A DNA stretch of 13,721 nt from Syntrophaceae bacterium UBA6255 (GTDB taxonomy: Bacteria; Desulfobacterota; Syntrophia; Syntrophales; Smithellaceae): assembly GCA_002441205.1 (NCBI GenBank), contig DJVN01000156.1, positions 1 through 13,721 on the forward strand, written 5' to 3'. Shown here piece after piece: positions 1-4,710 of the stretch. The notes under the pieces are model-generated. The model was given only the letters and a program-made list of their open reading frames with translations. It ran no database searches and was not told where the DNA came from. Within the stretch, counting starts at the first letter, position 1, and every line of letters begins with the position of its first letter. The position numbers were made by a program, and so were the translations under genes.

Positions 1-50
1 CCTTCAAAATAGTGAGCCAAGCTGACTATAGGAAGCGTAAGTGGTAATGA

Positions 51-187
51 GAACTCAAAATTCAGTAATGAAGTGAACTGAATTTTGTAAGTCGAATTAT
101 CCAATCCCGACGAGTCGGGATTGGGAACTAGTGAGTCCCAAATTTCAGAAGCTTGGCGTACTGAAATTTGCCAGACGAACTATCCCG
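51..187. repeat. Two diverged tandem copies of a hairpin-bearing repeat unit
   Basis: Two units align end to end. Each starts with GAACT, continues into an inverted repeat and closes with a GAATTATCC or GAACTATCC tail. Copy 1 has a perfect 11-bp inverted repeat, CAAAATTCAGT (56-66) against ACTGAATTTTG (77-87). Copy 2 has a perfect 10-bp one, CAAATTTCAG (139-148) against CTGAAATTTG (161-170). Between them sits a perfect 10-bp hairpin, CCAATCCCGA (101-110) against TCGGGATTGG (115-124), with a 4-base loop. A further 7-bp dyad follows at 199-215 (GGATATC gaa GATATCC). The arms have changed in a compensating way, AAAATTCAG to AAATTTCAG, which suggests that the paired structure is maintained. Short ORFs here show no family features. 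It is probably a dispersed intergenic palindromic repeat; whether it is transcribed is unknown. Confidence 0.6.
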
Positions 188-273
188 CGATCGGCGGAGG
201 ATATCGAAGATATCCGTGGTATCCCCGAAGCGATAGCGGATGGGGACAATGGTCAATATACTTTAAATCTTTT

Positions 274-370
274 GGGAGGACAGAGCCATCAATGCCTCTC
301 TGATTCTCCCCGTGTGGCAGGTAACCGGAGGAATCTCCGATAGTAGCTTTCGGGCTCTATCGCAGATTCC
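274..370 (+). promoter_or_regulatory. Two-hairpin structured leader upstream of the SDR gene
   Basis: Two stem-loops lie side by side just before the SDR gene. The first pairs GGGAG (274-278) and CAGAG (281-285) with CTCTG (298-302) and CTCCC (306-310), leaving a small internal loop. The second pairs 330-343 with 357-370, a 14-bp stem with one mismatch (GGAATCT/AGATTCC plus CGATAG/CTATCG), around a 13-base loop. There is no T-tract after the second hairpin, so it is not a standard intrinsic terminator. It could be a cis-regulatory leader, a small RNA or a mobile repeat end. I do not match it to a named riboswitch class. Confidence 0.4.
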
Positions 371-399
371 TGATTGCTAATAAATTAAGAGAGGACAAT

Positions 400-1266
400 A
401 TGGATCTGAACAAAAAATTTCCCGGGAAAAGAGTGGTCATTACAGGAGCCGGCAGCGGATTGGGAAGAGCGCTGGCAATGGAATTTGCGAAAAGAAACTG
501 GAACATCGCCATTGCGGAAATCAACGATGAGCGAGCCAAAGAATCGGCAGAAATGGTGAAGACGGAAGGCGGCATCCCGCTGACAATTCACTGTGATGTA
601 ACAAAACCCGAAGATCTGGAAAATGTTCTGAACGTTGTCAAGAAAGAATGGAAGGGCGTGGACATCCTGATCAACAACGCCGGCGTGGCCTCAGCCGGAT
701 GGTTTGAAAAGATTCCGTTGGAAAAGTGGGACTGGATTATTGGAATCAATCTGATGAGCATTGTCCACGGATGCCGCACGTTCATTCGCCATTTCAAAGA
801 ATCCGGAGATGGAGGTTATATCGTCAACGTGGCGTCCAATGCCGGCATAGCCTCGTTGCCCGAGATGGTCAGCTATAACACCACCAAAGCCGCCGTGATA
901 TCCATTTCCGAAACGTTGAAAATAGAACTATCCAAAATTAACGTCGGCGTTTCCGTTGTCTGTCCGACTTTTTTCAAAACGAACCTGATGGATCAGTTTA
1001 CGTCGCCGGACGAGCGTCAACGCGAACTGGCCAATACATTTTTCGGCAATGCCAAGACAACATCCGAAAAGGTTGCAAATCATACCATTCAATCGATCGA
1101 AAAAAACCGTTTTTATGTAATTACCCAGAAAGACGGCAGGAACATGTGGCGCATGAAAAGATGGTTTCCGGAAATGTATTTCAAGGTCATGTCGCTATTA
1201 TATAAAACCGGATTCTACGACAGGCACCTGAAAAAGCTGTTAAAATTGATGAATATCGTCGGATAA
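400..1266 (+). CDS. Short-chain dehydrogenase/reductase (SDR), classical type
   Basis: A 288-residue NAD(P)-dependent oxidoreductase, expected to be cytosolic and to interconvert a hydroxyl and a carbonyl group. The Rossmann cofactor motif TGAGSGLG is at residues 15-22 and the NNAG motif at 92-95. The catalytic tetrad is complete: Asn117, Ser146, Tyr159 and Lys163 (YNTTK). The C-terminal roughly 60 residues are basic and hydrophobic (MWRMKRWFPEMYFKVM), extending beyond the core SDR fold as in several lipid-related SDRs, so membrane association is possible. The start follows a purine-rich site (AGAGAGGA), and the structured leader at 274-370 lies directly upstream. The substrate cannot be read from the sequence; an acyl or lipid intermediate is only a guess, based on the acyl-CoA synthetase about 6 kb away. 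Confidence 0.9.
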   Translation: MDLNKKFPGKRVVITGAGSGLGRALAMEFAKRNWNIAIAEINDERAKESAEMVKTEGGIPLTIHCDVTKPEDLENVLNVVKKEWKGVDILINNAGVASAGWFEKIPLEKWDWIIGINLMSIVHGCRTFIRHFKESGDGGYIVNVASNAGIASLPEMVSYNTTKAAVISISETLKIELSKINVGVSVVCPTFFKTNLMDQFTSPDERQRELANTFFGNAKTTSEKVANHTIQSIEKNRFYVITQKDGRNMWRMKRWFPEMYFKVMSLLYKTGFYDRHLKKLLKLMNIVG

Positions 1267-1291
1267 ATAATAAGTTTATATTTCGCATTGA

Positions 1292-1312
1292 CTTATCTTC
1301 GTCAAAGATAAG
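1292..1312. other. 8-bp hairpin downstream of the SDR gene
   Basis: CTTATCTT (1292-1299) pairs perfectly with AAGATAAG (1305-1312) across a 5-base loop, 26 bases after the SDR stop codon. The stem is AT-rich and no run of T follows at once, so it is at best a weak terminator; an operator role is also possible. Confidence 0.3.
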
Positions 1313-1352
1313 CAGATATATTTTATCTCTCAAGGGGAAATTTTATATTTCA

Positions 1353-1382
1353 TTGACATTCAATAAATCATATTTGTATATT
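1353..1382 (+). promoter_or_regulatory. Sigma70-like promoter for the iron-sulfur protein gene
   Basis: TTGACA (1353-1358) and TATATT (1377-1382) are separated by 18 bases in AT-rich sequence. This places a transcription start about 50 bases before the start codon at 1438. It suggests that the iron-sulfur gene is transcribed independently of the SDR gene. Confidence 0.55.
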
Positions 1383-1437
1383 TTGATATCTGGCTGAGCA
1401 TTTCCATTTTTTTAACCTGCGTGATGAAGGAGGTCTT

Positions 1438-2238
1438 ATGAATAAGAACATCATGGATAACATCAGCGCCTACGTGAACAAAGAAAACATTCTCATGGGT
1501 GCGGCATCGGCTGAAGAACTCAATAAAGACGCCCCGGAGGGATTCCGTCCGAAAGATTTATTGCCCGGCGCCAAAACCGTGCTCGTATTTGCTCAGCCTC
1601 TACCCCTGGCAGTCTTTCTGGTGCCCGGAGACAATAATAATTTTTATCAAAGGTCGTCCTATACGCACTACCTGATCATGGATAAACTGGCCAATGATTT
1701 AAGTCTGATGATTCAGCAGGCCGGTTATCCATCTCTGCCCATTCCATCTTACAGCCCTTTGCGTTTTTATAAAGGCGAGCCGCGTGGCATCATCAGCCTC
1801 AAACATGCCGCCGCTTATGCCGGCTTGGGTAAAATGGGACGCAACACTTTGCTGATTAATCCTGAACATGGAAACGTCATGCGTCTGGGTGCATTGATGA
1901 CGGAAATGGAGTGGCCCCAATATCCGGTGATGAACGAAAAAAGCCCCTGTCCTGACAAATGCAGGATCTGCGAAGATGCCTGTCCGGTCGGCGCGCTCAA
2001 AGACGGACATATTGATAAAACGAAATGCATGGGCAATTGCATCAAGCATATTCTCTTGCCGCCGAAGTTTATGCTGCCTATGATGAAACGTACCGTTGCC
2101 GCAAGCACACTGATGACAAAATTCATGGAACTGACATCCCTTAATTTTTTTGAAACCTATGCCATCGATTGCAAGGCCTGCCTGAAAGCCTGCATCCATT
2201 TTCCGGGAATTAAGGCAATGAAAGTTAAAAGTGCATAG
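1438..2238 (+). CDS. QueG-like 4Fe-4S protein (epoxyqueuosine reductase-related)
   Basis: A 266-residue soluble redox protein. Residues 123-160 (AAAYAGLGKMGRNTLLI, then GALMTEMEW) match the conserved core of the epoxyqueuosine reductase/QueG-related family. A ferredoxin-like region follows: Cys171, Cys175, Cys178 and Cys182-Pro, then Cys197 and Cys201, and a C-terminal CKACLKAC set at Cys245, Cys248 and Cys252. The nine cysteines could hold two 4Fe-4S clusters. True QueG is about 100 residues longer and has HEAT-like repeats at its C-terminus, which are absent here. This is therefore probably one of the QueG-like paralogues common in anaerobes, with an unknown redox role, rather than the tRNA-modifying enzyme. 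The start has a near-perfect AAGGAGG site. The stop codon lies three bases before the proposed left edge of the cassette array. Confidence 0.8.
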   Translation: MNKNIMDNISAYVNKENILMGAASAEELNKDAPEGFRPKDLLPGAKTVLVFAQPLPLAVFLVPGDNNNFYQRSSYTHYLIMDKLANDLSLMIQQAGYPSLPIPSYSPLRFYKGEPRGIISLKHAAAYAGLGKMGRNTLLINPEHGNVMRLGALMTEMEWPQYPVMNEKSPCPDKCRICEDACPVGALKDGHIDKTKCMGNCIKHILLPPKFMLPMMKRTVAASTLMTKFMELTSLNFFETYAIDCKACLKACIHFPGIKAMKVKSA

Positions 2239-2293
2239 CGGTTGTGCAAAGGAGGCCAAGTTGCCCGAAGACCTTTCGACGGCCTTCAGCCGA

Positions 2294-2312
2294 TTTATAC
2301 AGTCTGTATAAA
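2294..2312. promoter_or_regulatory. 19-bp perfect dyad, possible operator at the kinase promoter
   Basis: TTTATACAG (2294-2302) and CTGTATAAA (2304-2312) form a perfect 9-bp inverted repeat around one central base. The right arm contains TATAAA (2307-2312), a plausible -10 box placed 25 bases before the kinase start, but the matching -35 (TTCAGC) is poor. The symmetry and size fit a dimeric repressor site. A one-base centre cannot form a hairpin loop without unpairing, so a DNA-level role is more likely than an RNA one. Confidence 0.4.
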
Positions 2313-2336
2313 CATTGTTATCATTAGAGCAATTGA

Positions 2337-2897
2337 ATGCAAAAGACTGCGGAAGCATATGAGATTCTACGAGTACTCTCAACTAAACAACCTCGCTTGG
2401 TCGGCGTAGATGGAGTTGATGGCTCTGGTAAGAGTTGGCTCGCTACGTTACTGTCAAAAGAGCTTGGCTGGGCCCACATTGATCTGGACGACCACATTGA
2501 GAACAATATGGGCGGGTACGCGGAACATGTACATTGCGACGAAGTTCAAAACATACTCAACAACACCAATGGGTCCGTCATTATTGAAGGCGTGTGCCTT
2601 CTTCATGTGTTTGAAAGACTACAAAGGCACCTGGACTTCCTCATTTACGTCAAGAGAGTGGCTCACTACGGCAGATGGTACGACGAAGAAGACTGTATTG
2701 TAAGCGAAGATATTGATGACTTCATAAACAACAAAAAGGGGAAACTGCGGAAGTTTGCGGAAGCGGACGCTTACATGAACGGTGAAGAACCACCGACTGA
2801 CGTTGAGTTTCCTGCATTGGATGAAGAAATCATCCGCTATCATTACAAATATAGGCCCCAAGATAAGGCCGATATTGTGTATGAAAGAATCGACTGA
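2337..2897 (+). CDS. P-loop kinase, uridine kinase-like (cassette gene 1)
   Basis: A 186-residue P-loop NTPase that probably phosphorylates a small molecule with ATP. The Walker A motif GVDGSGKS spans residues 26-33 and follows a beta strand (PRLVGVDG). A DLDDHIE acidic stretch is at 49-55, and a strand ending in VIIEG at 81-85 resembles the uridine kinase Walker B region. The C-terminus (YHYKYRP, then ADIVYERID) resembles the end of the same superfamily. The nucleoside, sugar or antibiotic substrate is not identifiable. The start is the first Met after an in-frame TGA directly abutting it, and no Shine-Dalgarno site is visible, so translation may be weak or leaderless. The stop codon TGA is the first part of the attC site, a compact gene/attC arrangement typical of integron cassettes. 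Confidence 0.7.
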   Translation: MQKTAEAYEILRVLSTKQPRLVGVDGVDGSGKSWLATLLSKELGWAHIDLDDHIENNMGGYAEHVHCDEVQNILNNTNGSVIIEGVCLLHVFERLQRHLDFLIYVKRVAHYGRWYDEEDCIVSEDIDDFINNKKGKLRKFAEADAYMNGEEPPTDVEFPALDEEIIRYHYKYRPQDKADIVYERID

Positions 2898-2950
2898 TAA
2901 CAAGCCGTTCCACCGGATTGCTTACGCTCCCGGTGAACTCGCCGTTAGCC
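2895..2950 (+). other. attC recombination site 1 (well formed)
   Basis: R'' is TGATAAC (2895-2901) and R' is GTTAGCC (2944-2950), which matches the GTTRRRY consensus exactly. Inside, GTTC plus CACCGG on the left pairs with CCGGTG plus AAC on the right (2930-2938), leaving one extra C on the left arm. That unpaired base corresponds to the extrahelical base that orients folded attC sites. The AAC/GTT pair closes the structure beyond an unpaired spacer. The 56-bp length lies at the short end of known attC sites. Expected cleavage is between G2944 and T2945. Confidence 0.7.
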
Positions 2951-2981
2951 ACAAAAATAAAACAATGGAGAACATGAATTA

Positions 2982-3947
2982 ATGAGTGTTGTTGCTGGTT
3001 GCTCACTATTTAACGGTGTTCTGCTTGCCGCAGACTGTCGGGCAACTGTTCAATATCGTAATCAACCTGCCATTCACTCAGACAATGTTCTAAAGGTCTT
3101 TGCCATCCATCCCAATACTGCAATGGCTTTTGTTGGGGATATAGATATAGCCGCCCACCTACTCCAGAAACTTGTGGTTAGCTTAAAGTATCGAAGCCGA
3201 AAAGATCCAATTACCCTATCTCGCTGGCTACCGAGACTTTTTAGACACGAGTATCAAAAGTTTGTTTCTCAGTTCGGCAAAAGAACCGTTATATTCATGA
3301 TTGCATCCGTCATTAAGGGACGCCCCAATGTCGTTGAAAGGGTGGCTGTTGAGGAACTTGTAAAGTACATCAGTTTTGGGCATAGCCCAATACAAAGAAA
3401 CTTTATGCCAAGCATACTGATCGAAATCATGAAACTCCCTTCAAATTTCAAGTGGGTTACCATCCCAGGCACTTGTATGGGCGTTCTGTATGTTTTGGCG
3501 TCACCATCGTTTCAGATGAGGGCTTATCGTCCACTGCAATTCGCAGCCATTGGATCAGGTGAATCTGCTATAGAGGAGATTACAAACTATCAGGACGCCA
3601 TCTTGGCACTAGAGCCCGGTAATTCATTCGTAGAGAGCTCACAGTTTCGTCAAGTCATACAGCATTTTATTGATGAAAGAAAAATACAATCTGTGGGAGG
3701 ACTGTATCCTGTTTTGAAAGTTACAGAAAGAGGTGTAGAGCATATAACAATGGGCACGGAGATTCCTGTCGGTGGTACACGCCTTGAGTTAGCTTTTGAA
3801 AACGGTCGATGGATTCAAAAGAACCTATCGACAGGCAAACAAATCCCTATTCTTATGCCATGGGAACTCATCAAGAATCGCATTACAAAAGATCAGACGT
3901 TCAATGACCTAAGTGAAGCTTACAGAAATTTTAAAGGTGAATCATAA
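2982..3947 (+). CDS. Proteasome-like Ntn hydrolase with Ser at position 1 (cassette gene 2)
   Basis: A 321-residue protein with the proteasome beta-subunit/HslV layout. It starts M-S-V-V-A-G-C. If Met is removed, Ser becomes residue 1, and the remaining landmarks fall at proteasome positions: Asp17 and Arg19 (AADCRAT), with Lys37 (NVLKV) near the usual Lys33. AFVGDIDIAAHLLQKL (49-64) fits the first long helix, GSG is at 191-193, and VGG then a strand and ERG at 238-251 fit the late core. Residues about 70-180 are longer than in a standard subunit and may be an insertion. It is predicted to be an N-terminal-nucleophile hydrolase, possibly a peptidase; whether it forms a ring is unknown. No signal peptide is seen. 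GGAG (2967-2970) is 11 bases before the start, and a five-codon ORF (2965-2982, MENMN) stops in TAATG at the start codon. No promoter is seen inside the cassette. Confidence 0.6.
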   Translation: MSVVAGCSLFNGVLLAADCRATVQYRNQPAIHSDNVLKVFAIHPNTAMAFVGDIDIAAHLLQKLVVSLKYRSRKDPITLSRWLPRLFRHEYQKFVSQFGKRTVIFMIASVIKGRPNVVERVAVEELVKYISFGHSPIQRNFMPSILIEIMKLPSNFKWVTIPGTCMGVLYVLASPSFQMRAYRPLQFAAIGSGESAIEEITNYQDAILALEPGNSFVESSQFRQVIQHFIDERKIQSVGGLYPVLKVTERGVEHITMGTEIPVGGTRLELAFENGRWIQKNLSTGKQIPILMPWELIKNRITKDQTFNDLSEAYRNFKGES

Positions 3948-3966
3948 TGAGAGACATATCGAAATT

Positions 3967-4021
3967 GGCTAACCAGTCGCTACAGCCAATCGCTACGCTC
4001 CGGCTGATTTTCTCGTGCACT
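3967..4021 (+). other. attC-like site 2 with degraded R' box
   Basis: R'' is GGCTAAC (3967-3973), a perfect RYYYAAC match, 19 bases after the Ntn hydrolase stop. CAGCC (3983-3987) pairs with GGCTG (4002-4006) around a 14-base variable segment. The expected right box is replaced by GTGCACT (4015-4021), matching GTTRRRY at only four of seven positions. The internal sequence ACGCTCCGGCTGA is nearly the same as in sites 1 and 3. It is probably a decayed attC, with recombination activity doubtful. Confidence 0.5.
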
Positions 4022-4030
4022 ACATAAACA

Positions 4031-4071
4031 TTGCCATTATGACGTTTTGGTGCTATAGCTACATAACGTCA
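4031..4071 (+). promoter_or_regulatory. Toxin-antitoxin promoter with flanking operator dyad
   Basis: TTGCCA (4031-4036) and TATAGC (4054-4059) are 17 bases apart, with an extended -10 TG at 4051-4052. A perfect 7-bp inverted repeat, TGACGTT (4040-4046) and AACGTCA (4065-4071), puts one arm in the spacer and the other at the expected transcription start. A ribbon-helix-helix antitoxin bound there would cover the promoter, which is the usual autoregulation of such modules. A strong AAAGGAGGTG ribosome site follows at 4071-4080. Confidence 0.6.
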
Positions 4072-4085
4072 AAGGAGGTGATTTT

Positions 4086-4319
4086 ATGGGTACAGCGGCA
4101 ATGCGGGCCACCGTCTATTTGGACCCTGCATTACACAAAGCACTCCGGCTAAAGGCACTGGAAACATCTCAGTCTTTATCAAAGCTGGTCAATGATGCCA
4201 TCAAGGAAGCACTCGCGGAAGATGCTGAAGATATTGCAGCGTTTGAAGAAAGAGTAAAAGAGCCGCTTATCAGCTATGAAGCAATGGTCAAGAGGCTGAA
4301 AAAAGATGGCCGGCTATAA
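4086..4319 (+). CDS. Ribbon-helix-helix antitoxin, RelB/CopG-type (cassette gene 3a)
   Basis: A 77-residue antitoxin. Residues 6-13 (MRATVYLD) form the DNA-contacting beta strand, and two helices follow (PALHKALRLKALETSQ; SLSKLVNDAIKEALAE), the ribbon-helix-helix arrangement. The acidic, then basic, C-terminal half (EDAEDIAAFEERVKEP onward) is the expected toxin-binding tail. It should neutralise the RelE-like toxin and repress its own promoter. The start has a perfect ribosome site, and the gene overlaps the toxin start by 14 bases, a typical translational coupling that favours antitoxin excess. Confidence 0.85.
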   Translation: MGTAAMRATVYLDPALHKALRLKALETSQSLSKLVNDAIKEALAEDAEDIAAFEERVKEPLISYEAMVKRLKKDGRL

Positions 4320-4563
4320 AATTTATTTTAAGAAATCTGTTGAAAAAGATTTTCGTAAAATACCCAGGCAAGATCTTCAAAAGATTCTTTCCCGCATCGA
4401 GGCTCTTGCCGAATATCCGAGACCACCAGGGCACGAGAAACTTTCCGGGCAAGAAAAATATCGCGTCCGTCAAGGCTTATACAGAATTATCTATTCTATT
4501 CAAGACAGAGAGCTTACGGTTTGGGTTGTAAAGGTGGGACATCGAAAAGATGTTTATCGCTGA
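4306..4563 (+). CDS. RelE/ParE-family toxin (cassette gene 3b)
   Basis: An 85-residue basic toxin. The fold signature is the N-terminal strand YKIYFKKSVEKDFRKIP (4-20), two helices, and the C-terminal sheet YRVRQGLYRIIYSI (52-65) ending in VWVVKVGHRKDVYR. Arg53, Arg55, Arg60, Arg80, Lys81 and Tyr84 are at the positions where RelE-type mRNA interferases carry their RNA-binding and catalytic residues. This favours ribosome-dependent mRNA cleavage over gyrase poisoning, although ParE cannot be excluded. Translation begins inside the antitoxin gene. The stop is followed directly by the proposed attC site 3; toxin-antitoxin pairs are well-known stabilisers of cassette arrays. Confidence 0.85.
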   Translation: MAGYKIYFKKSVEKDFRKIPRQDLQKILSRIEALAEYPRPPGHEKLSGQEKYRVRQGLYRIIYSIQDRELTVWVVKVGHRKDVYR

Positions 4564-4627
4564 AGCGAACAATCCGCTAGAGCAGCTCGCAGACCCACGA
4601 CCGCTCCGGCTTAGCTTTTCGTCAGGA
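4564..4627 (+). other. attC-like site 3, right edge of the array
   Basis: It starts directly after the toxin stop. The left box AGCGAAC (4564-4570) and right box GTCAGGA (4621-4627) each match their consensus at five of seven positions. GCTA and GAGC on the left can pair with GCTC and TAGC on the right, with bulged bases. The shared CGCTCCGGCTTA and TTTTCGT blocks align with site 2. The fit is weaker than at site 1, and the assignment rests partly on this similarity and on position. Confidence 0.4.
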
Positions 4628-4644
4628 GCCTAATTAATATATCA

Positions 4645-4673
4645 TTGACACAAAAGATTGTTCTTCCTATACT
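4645..4673 (+). promoter_or_regulatory. Near-consensus sigma70 promoter for the antiporter gene
   Basis: TTGACA (4645-4650) and TATACT (4668-4673) are separated by 17 bases, close to the ideal. The start codon at 4711 lies 37 bases downstream. A second TATAAT (4683-4688) could give an additional start. The promoter begins just outside the cassette array, so the antiporter does not depend on it. Confidence 0.7.
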
Positions 4674-4710
4674 TCACAGTGTTATAATTATATCGGGATA
4701 AAGGTGTTTC

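Larger units (their letters stand above)
2242..4621 (+). mobile_element. Three-cassette integron-like array without integrase (CALIN-type)
   Basis: Three compact gene units in one orientation are each followed within a few bases by a site resembling an integron attC. Taking cleavage at G^TTRRRY, the cassettes are about 2242-2944 (kinase), 2945-4015 (Ntn hydrolase) and 4016-4621 (toxin-antitoxin), all of ordinary cassette length. The three sites share an L'-side core: ACGCTCCcGGTGAAC at site 1, ACGCTCCGGCTGA at site 2 and CGCTCCGGCTTA at site 3. Site 1 is well formed; sites 2 and 3 have degraded R' boxes. The proposed left junction GTTGTGC (2241-2247) fits GTTRRRY at six of seven positions. 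No integrase gene is seen, so this would be an array of attC sites lacking an integrase, or a remnant. The flanking genes read as ordinary host genes. Confidence 0.6.

Noticed and set aside
1..250. Possible CRISPR-like array or short coding ORFs
   Set aside because: Only two diverged units, with no regular repeat/spacer pattern; the short ORFs cross the hairpins, lack family features and lack a good ribosome site.
2248..2293. attI-like site left of the first cassette
   Set aside because: There is some inverted repetition (GGCC/GGCC), but no integrase binding layout or integrase gene could be recognised.
2294..2312. LexA (SOS) box at the kinase dyad
   Set aside because: It has ACAG and CTGT but in the inverse order and spacing of the CTGT-N8-ACAG site.
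1699..2382. 227-residue minus-strand ORF
   Set aside because: It overlaps the iron-sulfur protein gene almost entirely, which has clear motifs, and its own protein is compositionally odd, so it is an antisense shadow.
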